The notes under the pieces: model-generated
Seen by the model: the letters and a program-made list of their open reading frames with translations, nothing else
Databases searched by the model: none
What the model was told of the DNA's origin: nothing
Position numbers and translations under genes: made by a program
Shown: piece by piece, positions 8,735 through 17,853 of the stretch
Layout of the letters: the number at the start of each line of letters is the position of its first letter
Numbering within the stretch: position 1 is the first letter of the stretch
NCBI GenBank assembly: GCA_021603905.1
Contig: BQIU01000044.1
Location: 1 to 33,956 of the forward strand
Length of the DNA stretch: 33,956 bases
Origin: Nitrospirales bacterium
Lineage (GTDB): Bacteria > Nitrospirota > Nitrospiria > Nitrospirales > UBA8639
Direction: 5' to 3'

Positions 8735-9109
8735 ATGGCCATGACATCCTGTCTCCAATGCGATGGGGAAATGTCCAATTACGCGTTATCTTGTCCACAT
8801 TGCGGAAAGATGAACCCATCTGCTCCTGAAGCAATTCTTTACCAAGAAAAGGAAAGAAGTTCTTCGGTTGTGTGTCAACAGGTGCTTGAACCCCTGGTCG
8901 TTAAGCCTTCCCCTACTGTTGAACTCGAAGAGGTATGCGTTTCAGAAGATGTTAGACAACGTCAGCAACCTGTGAAGAATCAATGGCTGTCAGAGTTGTG
9001 CGAAGAATGGAATACATTGACCTCTGGGAAAAAAACTGCGCTTCAAATGCTGTTTGGTTTTGCGTTGCTTGTCGGAGTTGTCTTGTTTGTCTATGGACTG
9101 ATTTCTTGA
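8735..9109 (+). CDS. Zinc-ribbon protein with C-terminal membrane anchor
   Basis: 124 residues. Cys6/Cys9 and Cys20/Cys23 (CLQC, CPHC) form an N-terminal zinc ribbon of the kind found in many small uncharacterised proteins. The middle is charged. The last 20-odd residues (LFGFALLVGVVLFVYGLIS) form one membrane helix, so the protein is probably tail-anchored with the ribbon in the cytoplasm. Function unknown. ATG 8735 and ATG 8741 are both possible starts; neither has a strong ribosome binding site. Confidence 0.7.
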   Translation: MAMTSCLQCDGEMSNYALSCPHCGKMNPSAPEAILYQEKERSSSVVCQQVLEPLVVKPSPTVELEEVCVSEDVRQRQQPVKNQWLSELCEEWNTLTSGKKTALQMLFGFALLVGVVLFVYGLIS

Positions 9110-9224
9110 ATGTCAGCGGGTTTTCAACGTATCCAAAGAAAAATTGACCCACGGGCGGTGTGACGATTATTACCCCACGATCAACATGTTCATCAGTCAG
9201 ACATGAATGTGAACAGGAACGTCT

Positions 9225-10169
9225 ATGTATCAAGCCAATCTTGAAAAGGTGCATGAATCAGCCGAAATGTTAACGGCTCAATTACGCGTTGATGCGCTCC
9301 CCCGGCATGTCGCGATTATTATGGATGGGAATGGGAGGTGGGCGTTGGAGCGTGGGTATTCACGTATTGCCGGGCATCGCGCCGGCGTAGAATCGGCACG
9401 TGAGACTGTGCTCCTCTGTCGAGACCTTGGGATTCCTGCTCTCACATTGTATGCATTTTCTTTAGAAAATTGGAAGCGACCTCGTGAAGAAGTGGCGCTG
9501 CTGATGGAACTCTTTACGGAGTTTTTTCAACAGTATTGTCGGCAATTTCTTCAGGAGGGTGTCCGTCTTCGAGTGATTGGTCGTAGAGAGTTATTGCCGA
9601 AGCCCGTGCAAATCATGATTCGTGAACTCGAGCGGGCGACCCAGGCTGCTGATCAATTCACGCTGACACTCGCGCTCAGTTACGGTGGGCGAGATGAAAT
9701 TCTTTCGGCCGTCAATAAGATTGTGGGAGATACTGAGAAGGGTCTGGTTGACCGCCACAGTCTCAACGAGGCTCAGTTCGCTCAATACCTTTCCACTGCT
9801 GATTTGCCTGACCCAGATTTAGTGATCCGAACGAGTGGGGAGTCGCGCGTGAGTAATTTTTTGTTGTGGCAGATTGCGTACTCCGAACTATACTTCACCA
9901 AAACGCTTTGGCCCGATTTTAGTCGTCGAGAATTACTTATGGCCTTAGTGGACTATCAAGCTCGTGATCGCCGTTTGGGGGGGGTACGTGTGAACAATGA
10001 ATGTCGTGAACAAATTTCTGATGTGTCCAAGCATACCGAGTTCTTCTATAGAGAAAAAGATAAAGAGGTCTGTCGAGTGACATCGTCGTTAGAAAATCAC
10101 TGGAATCAATCTGTGAGTTGGGCTTCTGGGTCTATGGAACCTTTTCTGGTGTCTTCCTGGTTGGATTGA
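9225..10169 (+). CDS. uppS: Isoprenyl transferase (undecaprenyl diphosphate synthase)
   Basis: Cis-prenyltransferase that adds isopentenyl units to farnesyl diphosphate to make the C55 carrier of peptidoglycan precursors. The catalytic Asp34 sits in IIMDGNGRWA (31-40). LYAFSLENWKRP, the ALSYGGRDEI motif and the C-terminal RTSGESRVSNFLLWQ and ELYFTKTLWPDF motifs are all intact. The family normally ends soon after the DYQARDRRLGGV motif (about 245-256). This protein continues for about 60 further polar residues of no recognised fold. AGGAA lies 6 bases before ATG 9225. It stands apart from the usual cdsA/dxr neighbours. Confidence 0.95.
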   Translation: MYQANLEKVHESAEMLTAQLRVDALPRHVAIIMDGNGRWALERGYSRIAGHRAGVESARETVLLCRDLGIPALTLYAFSLENWKRPREEVALLMELFTEFFQQYCRQFLQEGVRLRVIGRRELLPKPVQIMIRELERATQAADQFTLTLALSYGGRDEILSAVNKIVGDTEKGLVDRHSLNEAQFAQYLSTADLPDPDLVIRTSGESRVSNFLLWQIAYSELYFTKTLWPDFSRRELLMALVDYQARDRRLGGVRVNNECREQISDVSKHTEFFYREKDKEVCRVTSSLENHWNQSVSWASGSMEPFLVSSWLD

Positions 10170-10306
10170 CTGTAAGACAATCCCTGGTGTGATGATCTAC
10201 AGTGGAAATTATTCACTCGTCTGGTTGCTTCCTGCTTGTCCTTTTACCCGTACAGTCTTGGGCTGTCATGGATATCCTGTTCAGATTTTTTTGAGACGAT
10301 TTGTTC

Positions 10307-10334
10307 TTGAAGCTAGACGAATCTTCGGTATACT
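10307..10334 (+). promoter_or_regulatory. Probable sigma70 promoter for the transglycosylase gene
   Basis: TTGAAG at 10307-10312 and TATACT at 10329-10334, with a 16-base spacer, about 65 bases before the ATG at 10399. Both boxes are close to consensus. Confidence 0.5.
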
Positions 10335-10398
10335 TGAGAGAATCTAGTCGATCAATGATATAGAATCTTGACCTCTGAATGGTCTTGCAAGGATACGC

Positions 10399-12654
10399 AT
10401 GATAATTCGTTCTACCCGAAGACAAACTCTCTCTGCCGCTCATCTCGTCTTGATGAGTGTCTTTGTGGGTGTGTCGGCATTTTCTGCCGAATCATTGCTG
10501 TCTCCTGAACCGTACTCTGTGCAGTGTGAGAGCGCAGAGGCCTGTTTTCACCAAGCCATGAACCCTGAAGCACGCACGCCGGCTTCGGTAGTTCCAGAGT
10601 CATATTCGGTCGCCAGTTTGAAAAAAGTTCAAACCCAGTTTCCTGGAACAGTCTGGGCTCATCGGGCTGGCGTTCATCTTGGGCTCATGTTGAAAGACAC
10701 GTCTCCAGCAGATGCGATTGCCTACTTTCGTCAAGCCAATGAGGCCTTTCCACTTTTACAAGATTATCTACAATTTTGGTTGGCAGAAACGCTATTAACT
10801 GCGAAGCGACCTCACGAAGCCGCAAAAGTGTTGGAGAGCGTGGATACGTGGGGCTCTCAATCAAGGCTGAGACATGACGCATTGGTGTTAGCGGGCCAAG
10901 CCTGGCGTGAATCTGGAAATTGTGAACTCGCGATTCGTTGGTATTCTCGAGCTATCAGAAGCGCTCCTCAATCTTCCCAAGCCGCAACGGCATTGCTTGA
11001 GATCGGAAAATGTCACCTTGAGCTTGGCAAGTTGGACAATGCACAGCAGGCACTTCGAGAGGTTTGGTGGAAAGTGCCCCATAAATCTGAAGGTAAGGAA
11101 GCCCAGAGTCTGCTTGATCAATTACCTCAATCGAATCAACGAGCCCCAACTCTCGAGGAACAGCACAAGCGTACGCTGGCTTTCTATCGAGCCGCTCAAT
11201 TCGAAAAAGCGATTGTCGGGCTTCGACAGTATCTCCAGCAGGTGCCGAAAGGGAAGAAATATGATGAGGCAGAATATAAGCTAGGCATGGCATTGGCTCG
11301 ATTAAAGCAATATGACAAGGCCGAAAAAGTATTCGACCGAGTGTCTCGCTCCCAATCGGGTCGAAGTCAGGATGGAGTCGTGTGGTTGGCGCGGTCTTAT
11401 CTTCGGCAGAGTAAAGGTCCTCAAGTGCTTGCTCTTCATAAGCAGGCCCACCTTAAACGGCTATCGAGAGATCGACAAGCGCTTCTTCATATTTTTGCAG
11501 GGGTATGGCTGCACGATCAAGCTCAAACAGAGGCCGCCTTGGATGCATTTCAGCAAGCGGTTCAATCTGCACGTTCGCTCAATAGGCGACAGGACGCTTT
11601 ATGGCGAATGACGTGGATATATTATGAACAAGAACAATACGATAAGGTTCTGACAACATTAAAGATCTTAGGGCAGAGCTCTAAAGATCGGGATGTTCGG
11701 ACGCGCGCCCAGTATTGGCAAGGTCGGATACATGATCAATTGCAGCAGTCGGTTAAGGCTCAAGAAGTCTATCGGAATTTGTTTGAAGAACAGCCGCTGA
11801 CGTATTATGGTCAATTAGCGAAAGCACGCTTGTTTCAGCCTGCTTCTACGAGAACAGTGGGTTTGGTGAACCAAGAAACTCTTCCGTTATCATCCGCAGT
11901 ATCAAATGACCTTATGAATGACCTGCATTACCAAAAAGCGCGTGAGTTGCTGAAGTTGGGTCTGTTGCAAGAGGCTGGAAAAGAGGTCAAGGCTGTCACA
12001 AAGCGTGCGACGTCGAAAACCGCGAATCTTGTTGAAATCATTTCCTTGGCTCAACAGACTGGGGCTTATGATTTTGGGATACGCTTAGCGATTCGGCACT
12101 TTGGGCAGAAACTGAAGCAAGACCTCATTCCTCGAACGTCCTACGCATGGAATGGAGCGTATCCAGTTGGATATATACCAACGATTCAACAACACGCACC
12201 CTCTGGCTTAGATCCCTATCTGGTCGCGGGACTTATTCGTGAAGAAAGTTTATATGATGCACGAGCCATGTCTCGGGTTGGGGCTCGTGGTCTGATGCAA
12301 CTGATGCCGGCAACAGCCAAGAGAGTCGCTCATCAGTTAGGATTGTCCTCTCCACAGCAAGATGACCTATTTGATGCCAAAACCAATATTCAGTTAGGTA
12401 CAACCTACGTGGGACAGCTCTTGGAGCAATTTAATGGAAACCTTGTCCATACGGTTGCGGCGTACAATGCTGGTCCGCATGTGGTGCGGAGGTGGATTGC
12501 ACAGGATCCTCAAGCCGATCCCGATGAGTTTGTCGAGAGGATTTCCTACCGTGAGACACGGGGGTATGTTAAGCGAGTGCTCGGAAGTTATCGTGTCTAT
12601 CGAGAGCTTTTGGGGCATTCTTGCCAGGCAGCTTCGCTTGACAGGATGTGTTGA
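10399..12654 (+). CDS. Lytic murein transglycosylase, Slt family
   Basis: 751 residues. The N terminus (RRQTLSAAHLVLMSVFVGVS) is a signal peptide with likely cleavage near residue 32, giving a periplasmic enzyme. Residues 60-480 are a long helical repeat region (TPR-like, for example KYDEAEYKLGMALARLKQY) like the superhelical ring of Slt70. The C-terminal SLT domain has catalytic Glu616 in IREESLYD, then RGLMQLMPATA and AAYNAGPHVVRRW. It cleaves the MurNAc-GlcNAc bond to give 1,6-anhydro products during wall turnover. Length is near that of the family. It is followed after 54 bases by the ZapB-like/zapA pair, so envelope remodelling and division genes are adjacent. Confidence 0.93.
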   Translation: MIIRSTRRQTLSAAHLVLMSVFVGVSAFSAESLLSPEPYSVQCESAEACFHQAMNPEARTPASVVPESYSVASLKKVQTQFPGTVWAHRAGVHLGLMLKDTSPADAIAYFRQANEAFPLLQDYLQFWLAETLLTAKRPHEAAKVLESVDTWGSQSRLRHDALVLAGQAWRESGNCELAIRWYSRAIRSAPQSSQAATALLEIGKCHLELGKLDNAQQALREVWWKVPHKSEGKEAQSLLDQLPQSNQRAPTLEEQHKRTLAFYRAAQFEKAIVGLRQYLQQVPKGKKYDEAEYKLGMALARLKQYDKAEKVFDRVSRSQSGRSQDGVVWLARSYLRQSKGPQVLALHKQAHLKRLSRDRQALLHIFAGVWLHDQAQTEAALDAFQQAVQSARSLNRRQDALWRMTWIYYEQEQYDKVLTTLKILGQSSKDRDVRTRAQYWQGRIHDQLQQSVKAQEVYRNLFEEQPLTYYGQLAKARLFQPASTRTVGLVNQETLPLSSAVSNDLMNDLHYQKARELLKLGLLQEAGKEVKAVTKRATSKTANLVEIISLAQQTGAYDFGIRLAIRHFGQKLKQDLIPRTSYAWNGAYPVGYIPTIQQHAPSGLDPYLVAGLIREESLYDARAMSRVGARGLMQLMPATAKRVAHQLGLSSPQQDDLFDAKTNIQLGTTYVGQLLEQFNGNLVHTVAAYNAGPHVVRRWIAQDPQADPDEFVERISYRETRGYVKRVLGSYRVYRELLGHSCQAASLDRMC

Positions 12655-12708
12655 AATTTTTATATTCCGATTTGTGGATTCATCCAAGTATGTTGATAAG
12701 GGGGGATC

Positions 12709-12954
12709 ATGAGTCTGGATAACATAGAAGCTCTGGAAGTACGGGTACGAAAGTTAGTTGATCTTGTCGTTGAGCTTCGCCATGACAAGGCCTCTTTAGA
12801 AGAAGAACTTCAGGTTGCACGGGAACGAATGGTGAAGCATGATGAACTGACGCAGGGATGGGAGGATGAGCGAACCAATATACGTTCACGGATTGAAAAA
12901 GTCCTTGGTGAATTAGAGTTTCTTGATAATACAAGTAACCACCAGGAGGGATGA
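12709..12954 (+). CDS. Small coiled-coil protein, ZapB-like
   Basis: 81 residues, almost wholly a charged coiled coil (EALEVRVRKLVDLVVEL, then KASLEEELQVARERM). The ATG at 12709 has GGGGGG immediately upstream at about 5 bases. It ends one base before the zapA start. Short coiled coils next to zapA are often ZapB-type division factors, which bridge ZapA and the Z ring. That role is inferred from position and composition; coiled coils give poor family evidence. Confidence 0.7.
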   Translation: MSLDNIEALEVRVRKLVDLVVELRHDKASLEEELQVARERMVKHDELTQGWEDERTNIRSRIEKVLGELEFLDNTSNHQEG

Positions 12955-12955
12955 T

Positions 12956-13249
12956 GTGAGAAAACCCATTGAAGTCGAAATCTACGGTCAGCGTTTTTCA
13001 CTCCAGGGAGAAGCTGATGAAGTCTATATTCAACAGCTTGCGAGCTATGTCGATGAACAGATGAGAACATTAACACAAAACATGAAGACAGGAACGCCCA
13101 CGAAATTGGCTATCCTGGCTGCTATCAATATTGCGGATCAGTTATTTCAACATCAACGCGATCAACGGGCAGGCGAAGTTGAGGTCGAGCGGTTGACGCA
13201 GAGTATGCTTGAACATATTGATCACCAACTTGAACTCAACCCCGCTTGA
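12956..13249 (+). CDS. zapA: Cell division protein ZapA
   Basis: 97 residues from GTG 12956, chosen because GGAGGG (12945-12950) is 6 bases upstream and the ZapA fold starts directly (RKPIEVEIYGQRFSLQG). The family features follow: a globular head with EADEVYIQQLASYVDEQM, the conserved LAILAAINIADQLF helix, and a C-terminal coiled-coil tail. ZapA crosslinks FtsZ filaments at midcell. Translation is probably coupled to the preceding coiled-coil gene, whose stop codon ends one base before this start. Confidence 0.9.
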   Translation: MRKPIEVEIYGQRFSLQGEADEVYIQQLASYVDEQMRTLTQNMKTGTPTKLAILAAINIADQLFQHQRDQRAGEVEVERLTQSMLEHIDHQLELNPA

Positions 13250-13507
13250 GCTGACCTCGTCCGTATTACTGCAGTCTATCCCCTTTTTCCTATCGCTTAG
13301 GTACTTTGCTGAGCATTTCTGCGAGTTGCAGGCCAATAAATTTTCACGACCATTGGTATTTCAAGGGTAACCCAGCTTAACTTGAAAATCTTTGTCTATC
13401 TCTGGTACTGTAAAGCTGTGTTAGATTATTAAAAATAAAGAAATGTACGTTCCCTTTTTTTTGTTCAAGAAGGGAAAATTGGAGGAGGCTGTCATTAAAG
13501 TGCAGCC
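13250..13507 (+). other. Hairpin-rich intergenic stretch downstream of zapA, possible structured RNA
   Basis: No gene. Four short inverted repeats follow one another: GCTTAG/CTGAGC (13295-13314), CTGC/GCAG (13319-13331), CCAAT/ATTGG (13333-13356) and TTTCAAG/CTTGAAA (13359-13387). In proteobacteria 6S RNA often lies directly after zapA, but I cannot fit the 6S closing stem and bubble here. Later, TTCCCTT/AAGGGAA flanks a T run near 13450-13476, and a strong GGAGGAGG at 13481 has no ATG at the right distance. Confidence 0.3.
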
Positions 13508-13843
13508 GTGTTGGTAATGGCTAAGTTTTTGGGGTTTTTCACCCTATTGATGATCGTTTTCGGAAGACAGTGTGCGAACTACTACGTATCCAACCTGAAG
13601 AATATCGTAACTCAGTTGAGAAATGAGTCGTCGACGAAGTATTTAAGATTAAAAGCTATTCCTCGTCATCAACTCGTTTTTCCTCTGCAGAATCTTTCCC
13701 ATTCACCCATTCCTGTCAATAAAACAAGTCATCCTGATGACTTTCTGCGAGATAGGCCTTTTTCTCGGATACGTTTTCGCAGCACACATTCTCCGAAACC
13801 TTCTCTTTCACGGCCAGTCTTTCCAGCACAGCCTTACTTTTAG
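13508..13843 (+). CDS. Doubtful small membrane protein ORF
   Basis: 111 codons from GTG 13508 (or ATG 13517). The start is MAKFLGFFTLLMIVFG, a possible membrane helix, and the rest is basic and proline/serine-rich with no family. No ribosome binding site lies at a normal distance. The composition of the second half looks like untranslated sequence. It may be chance; I list it because the interval before rny is otherwise empty. Confidence 0.2.
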   Translation: MLVMAKFLGFFTLLMIVFGRQCANYYVSNLKNIVTQLRNESSTKYLRLKAIPRHQLVFPLQNLSHSPIPVNKTSHPDDFLRDRPFSRIRFRSTHSPKPSLSRPVFPAQPYF

Positions 13844-13925
13844 CAGTTCCTCTACAACAATTCTCTCGTGTTGAGCCGGTCACTACTATACGTAGTGTTC
13901 GTTCACACGACTCCACCACTCTAGA

Positions 13926-15524
13926 GTGTGGATAGTATGGAAGGGGGTGGCTGCCATTTTTACTACGATCACAATTTCAGTTCTTGTTGGCGTCCTGGCA
14001 TTGGCCCTGGGTTTTATTTTGAACGGGGTCATGCAACGAAACAAGGATGAATCAAAACGTTCTGAAGTCGAAGAGCAGACACGGCAGCTCGCACAGAATG
14101 CCGAACAAGATGCGGAGCGTCTCATTAAAGATGCCAAACTTGAAGCCAAGGACCTACTGTTTCAGGCCAAGTCTGATATTCAACGGCGGGAAAAAGAAAT
14201 ACGTTCAGAATTTCAGGTAACTGAGAAAAAACTGCTTCAACGTGAAGAGGGCCTTGATCGCAAGTATGGAAACCTAGAAAAAAGAGAAGAGGAATCTCGG
14301 CGACGAGAAAAAATGCTCATACAGAAAGAAGAGGGCATTGCGAGCAAAGAAGCGGCCTGTGACCAAGCAGTCCAAGAGCATCGTCAAGCGCTTGAACGAG
14401 TGGCCGGTATGACGGTGGAAGAAGCCAAACGTCAACTTTTGAGTGAAATTGAAAGCGAAGCCAGATTGGACGCGGCGCTCATTAGTAAGCGAATACTGGA
14501 TGAATCTCGCGAGAATGCGGACAAAGAAGCGCTTGAAATGGTCACGCGATCCATTCAGCGTATTACCAGGGACTATGTCAATGAAGCGACTATTTCCGTC
14601 GTTCCACTTGCCAGTGATGGGATGAAAGGGAGAATTATTGGTCGTGAGGGGAGAAATATCAGGGCATTGGAAGCGGCGACTGGAGTTGATTTGATTATTG
14701 ATGAAACCCCGGAAGCCGTTATTGTGTCTGGATTTGATCCCCTACGTCGTGAAATTGCCAAAATTGCTCTTGAGCGATTAATGCAGGATGGGCGAATTCA
14801 CCCAACCCGTATTGAAGAAGTCGTTGAAAAGGTAAAAGGTGATTTGGACAAAATCATGCGAGAAGAGGCAGAAAAGGTCATCTTTGAAGTGGGGCTATCC
14901 GACTTCCATCCGGAAATCGTGAAACTTTTGGGGCGTTTAAAATATCGAACCAGTTATGGACAGAATAATCTCTATCATGCACGTGAGGCAGCCTATATTT
15001 GCGGGATTATGGCTTCCGAGCTTGGGCTTGATGTGAAATTAGCCAAACGCGGAGCACTCCTTCATGACATTGGTAAAGTGGTCAGTCATGAAGAAGAAGG
15101 GACGCATGCCATGCTGGGTGCTGAAATGGCCAAAAAATTTGGCGAATCTGAGAAAATTATCAATGCCATTGCTGCACACCATGAACAGGTCGAACCCATT
15201 TGCCCTGAATCAGTGCTGGTTGCTGCTGCTGAAGCGTTGTCCGCGGCTCGACCTGGCGCTCGCCGTGAAACGCTCGAAGCCTATGTCAAACGGCTTGAAA
15301 AACTAGAGTCGCTAGCCACCGGATTTAATGGCGTTGATAAGGCCTATGCCATTCAAGCTGGTCGGGAGATTCGTGTTGTTGTACGTCAGGGAGAGTTGAA
15401 TGATACCGAAGCCTTCACACTTTCTCGTGAGTTGGCCAAAAAAATTGAGCAGGAAATGACGTATCCTGGGCAAATTAAAATCACGGTCATTCGAGAAAAT
15501 CGATTTATTGAGTTTGCGAAGTAA
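13926..15524 (+). CDS. rny: Ribonuclease Y
   Basis: 532 residues, close to the family's usual ~520. An N-terminal membrane helix (ITISVLVGVLALALGFIL, about 16-33) anchors it. A long charged coiled coil (about 40-210) follows, then a KH domain (GRIIGREGRNIRALEAATG) and an HD domain with H380-D381 in LLHDIGKVV and IAAHHEQVEP. RNase Y is an endoribonuclease that starts mRNA decay at the membrane. The start is uncertain: GTG 13926 has no clear ribosome binding site and lies inside a perfect 12-bp palindrome (13917-13928). The next gene starts 20 bases after its stop. Confidence 0.95.
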   Translation: MWIVWKGVAAIFTTITISVLVGVLALALGFILNGVMQRNKDESKRSEVEEQTRQLAQNAEQDAERLIKDAKLEAKDLLFQAKSDIQRREKEIRSEFQVTEKKLLQREEGLDRKYGNLEKREEESRRREKMLIQKEEGIASKEAACDQAVQEHRQALERVAGMTVEEAKRQLLSEIESEARLDAALISKRILDESRENADKEALEMVTRSIQRITRDYVNEATISVVPLASDGMKGRIIGREGRNIRALEAATGVDLIIDETPEAVIVSGFDPLRREIAKIALERLMQDGRIHPTRIEEVVEKVKGDLDKIMREEAEKVIFEVGLSDFHPEIVKLLGRLKYRTSYGQNNLYHAREAAYICGIMASELGLDVKLAKRGALLHDIGKVVSHEEEGTHAMLGAEMAKKFGESEKIINAIAAHHEQVEPICPESVLVAAAEALSAARPGARRETLEAYVKRLEKLESLATGFNGVDKAYAIQAGREIRVVVRQGELNDTEAFTLSRELAKKIEQEMTYPGQIKITVIRENRFIEFAK

Positions 15525-15544
15525 CGGATAGTGGTCGTCTCTCT

Positions 15545-16324
15545 ATGAACATTCTCTTTGTTGGCGATATAGTGGGAGAGCCTGGTCGGCGCGTGATGAT
15601 GAAGCGTCTGCATAAAGTCATTGCGCAACACCAGGTCGATTTGGTTATCGGCAATGGGGAAAATGCCGCAGGAGGTTTTGGGATTACGCCAGATATCGCC
15701 AGCGACTTATTTGACTTAGGTCTTGCGGTTATTACGCTCGGGAACCATGCATGGGATAAAAAGGAAGCGATTGATTTCATACAGAAAGATTCACGTGTCC
15801 TTCGACCAGCGAACTACCCTGATGGGGTTCCCGGTCGGGGGGCAATGGTCATTGAAACGGCTTCGGGTGAATCGCTCGGCATTCTCCAACTCATGGGGAG
15901 AGTATTTATGCCGATTCTTGATTGCCCGTTTCGCGTCGCCGAACGTGAAGTGGCGAGCTTGAGAGAGCAGACGCAGGCTATTATTGTGGATATGCATGCT
16001 GAAACAACATCCGAGAAAATGGCGATGGGCCATTTTCTGGATGGAAAGGTTTCAGCTGTGGTCGGAACGCATACACATGTTCAAACAGCCGATGAACAGA
16101 TTCTCCCGAAAGGCACCGCTTATTTGACGGACATTGGAATGACGGGTCCGCAAAATTCCGTCATTGGGATGAAGGCGGATACCGTGATTCAAAAATTTCT
16201 CTTGCAAACGCCAAGGCGTTTTGAGGTAGCCCAAGGTCCTGCCGTCTTAAGAGCCGCACTGATTGAAATAGATGCTATGACCGGTAAAGCGATCGGTGTT
16301 CAACGATTGCAAGTTCATGAATAA
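15545..16324 (+). CDS. YmdB-type metallophosphoesterase
   Basis: 259 residues, the full length of the TIGR00282/YmdB family. Metal ligands are visible: D8 in LFVGDIVGEPG, E and N in GNGENAAGGFG, NH in TLGNHAWDKK, and the histidines in GTHTHVQTADEQ. The tail motif DIGMTGPQNSVIGM is present. Bacillus YmdB is a phosphodiesterase acting on 2',3'-cyclic nucleotides and interacts with RNase Y. The rny-ymdB order is conserved in many phyla and seen here with a 20-base gap, so the two genes are probably one operon in RNA turnover. Confidence 0.92.
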   Translation: MNILFVGDIVGEPGRRVMMKRLHKVIAQHQVDLVIGNGENAAGGFGITPDIASDLFDLGLAVITLGNHAWDKKEAIDFIQKDSRVLRPANYPDGVPGRGAMVIETASGESLGILQLMGRVFMPILDCPFRVAEREVASLREQTQAIIVDMHAETTSEKMAMGHFLDGKVSAVVGTHTHVQTADEQILPKGTAYLTDIGMTGPQNSVIGMKADTVIQKFLLQTPRRFEVAQGPAVLRAALIEIDAMTGKAIGVQRLQVHE

Positions 16325-16332
16325 GGGGCGAG

Positions 16333-17679
16333 TTGTTGCAGAATGTCCTATCCCGCATTCTGACCGTTTCGGAACTGACCAGCCAGATCCGAAACACCCT
16401 GGAAGACCAATTCCCTGTGGTTTGGGTCGAGGGGCAGATTTCCAACCTTCGTCGACCGTCATCCGGTCATCAGTATTTCACGCTTAAAGATCAGTCGAGT
16501 CAAATTCGAGTCGTGCTTTTTCGCGGAGTGGCGCAACATCTTTCTTTTGCTCTTGAGGAGGGGTTGGAAGTCATCATCCGAGGAGGAGTCACCGCTTATG
16601 AACTCCGTGGCGACTATCAACTCATTCTCCAATCAGTTGAACCAAAAGGGATTGGATCTCTTCAGCTTGCCTTTGAACAATTAAAAGCCAAATTGCAAGA
16701 AGAAGGTCTATTCGATCGCCATCGAAAACAAGCCATTCCGTCTTTTCCTTCAAAAATTGGAATTATCACGTCCCGTCATGGGGCAGCGCTATATGATATT
16801 TTGAATATTGTCCACCGACGGTGTCCGATGATGTCCATCATCATACATCCTGTCTTAGTTCAAGGAGTGGGCGCGGCTCAGCAAATAGCTCATGCTATAC
16901 ATACCATGAACACGCAGGTTGAAGTGGATGTGCTTATTGTTGGGAGGGGCGGAGGGTCGCTTGAAGATTTGTGGTCGTTCAATGAAGAGGTGGTTGTTCG
17001 AGCGATTGCCGAATCGAAAACTCCGGTGATTTCGGCGGTAGGTCATGAAACCGATGTGACCCTAGCCGATATGGCTGCAGACCTTCGTGCGCCGACCCCA
17101 TCAGCAGCCGCAGAGATGGTGGCTCCGTCTGCTGAAGACCTTCTTCTCCAAGTCATGCAACTGAGCAATCGACTGACACGATGCATACAAAATCGGTTGT
17201 CGCAGGATCGACATAAGGTGAAATCTGCCAGATCCGACCTTCCCGATCCAGTACTTTGGTTGTATCGATACGGGCAACGAGTAGATGACATGGAAGCCCG
17301 CCTTGGCTACATGGTGAGAAACTTTCACGCACGGCTTCGTGAGGAGTTAACCTATCTTGCATCACAAATTTCAGCGAATACCCCACAACATCGGACTCAA
17401 GCGGGGCAACGTCTTATTCCTCAACTGTGGATCAGGGCGATACAAGGCATGCAGAGCATAGTGAAAGAAAAGAGACACCAGAGTTTCGTCAAAATAGCCA
17501 TGCTCCAGACGTTGAGCCCGTTAACAGTGCTGTCTCGAGGGTATAGCATTGTCGAGGATGTGAGTCGGAAAAAAATTGTCAAAAGTATTCGTGATGTGAC
17601 GGTAGGAGACTATGTCAGAGCCAAATTCGTTGATGGGACGGTAAAATGTCTTGTGGAAGAAATCAAGGAGGAGTGTTGA
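16333..17679 (+). CDS. xseA: Exodeoxyribonuclease VII large subunit
   Basis: 448 residues. The N-terminal OB fold has VSELTSQIRNTLEDQFPVVW and GQISNLRRPSSGH. The catalytic core has IGIITSRHGAALYDI, VDVLIVGRGGGSLEDLW, the ETDVTLADMAADLRAPTPSA motif and the late VLSRGYSIV. It is the nuclease subunit of ExoVII, which degrades single-stranded DNA in repair, and needs XseB. The start is a TTG at 16333, 8 bases after the previous stop, with AAGGGGCG just upstream; the TTG at 16336 is the alternative. Confidence 0.94.
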   Translation: MLQNVLSRILTVSELTSQIRNTLEDQFPVVWVEGQISNLRRPSSGHQYFTLKDQSSQIRVVLFRGVAQHLSFALEEGLEVIIRGGVTAYELRGDYQLILQSVEPKGIGSLQLAFEQLKAKLQEEGLFDRHRKQAIPSFPSKIGIITSRHGAALYDILNIVHRRCPMMSIIIHPVLVQGVGAAQQIAHAIHTMNTQVEVDVLIVGRGGGSLEDLWSFNEEVVVRAIAESKTPVISAVGHETDVTLADMAADLRAPTPSAAAEMVAPSAEDLLLQVMQLSNRLTRCIQNRLSQDRHKVKSARSDLPDPVLWLYRYGQRVDDMEARLGYMVRNFHARLREELTYLASQISANTPQHRTQAGQRLIPQLWIRAIQGMQSIVKEKRHQSFVKIAMLQTLSPLTVLSRGYSIVEDVSRKKIVKSIRDVTVGDYVRAKFVDGTVKCLVEEIKEEC

Positions 17680-17853
17680 GACGTACATTCTTAACCGGCA
17701 CGCTGGTCGTGAGCCATCCCCTCAACTATCAGAACGTGTGACATTTGTTAGAACGAAACCTATGTGAGAACACAAAAATGAAATTGAGAAGGCGGATAAG
17801 AGCATTGAGCACTGGAAACGATTCAGTCCTGACGCGAGGAAGGTGAGGAAGAC

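Noticed and set aside
10213..10443. 76-codon minus-strand frame before the transglycosylase gene
   Set aside because: It overlaps the real start and a good promoter on the + strand; no family and no ribosome binding site.
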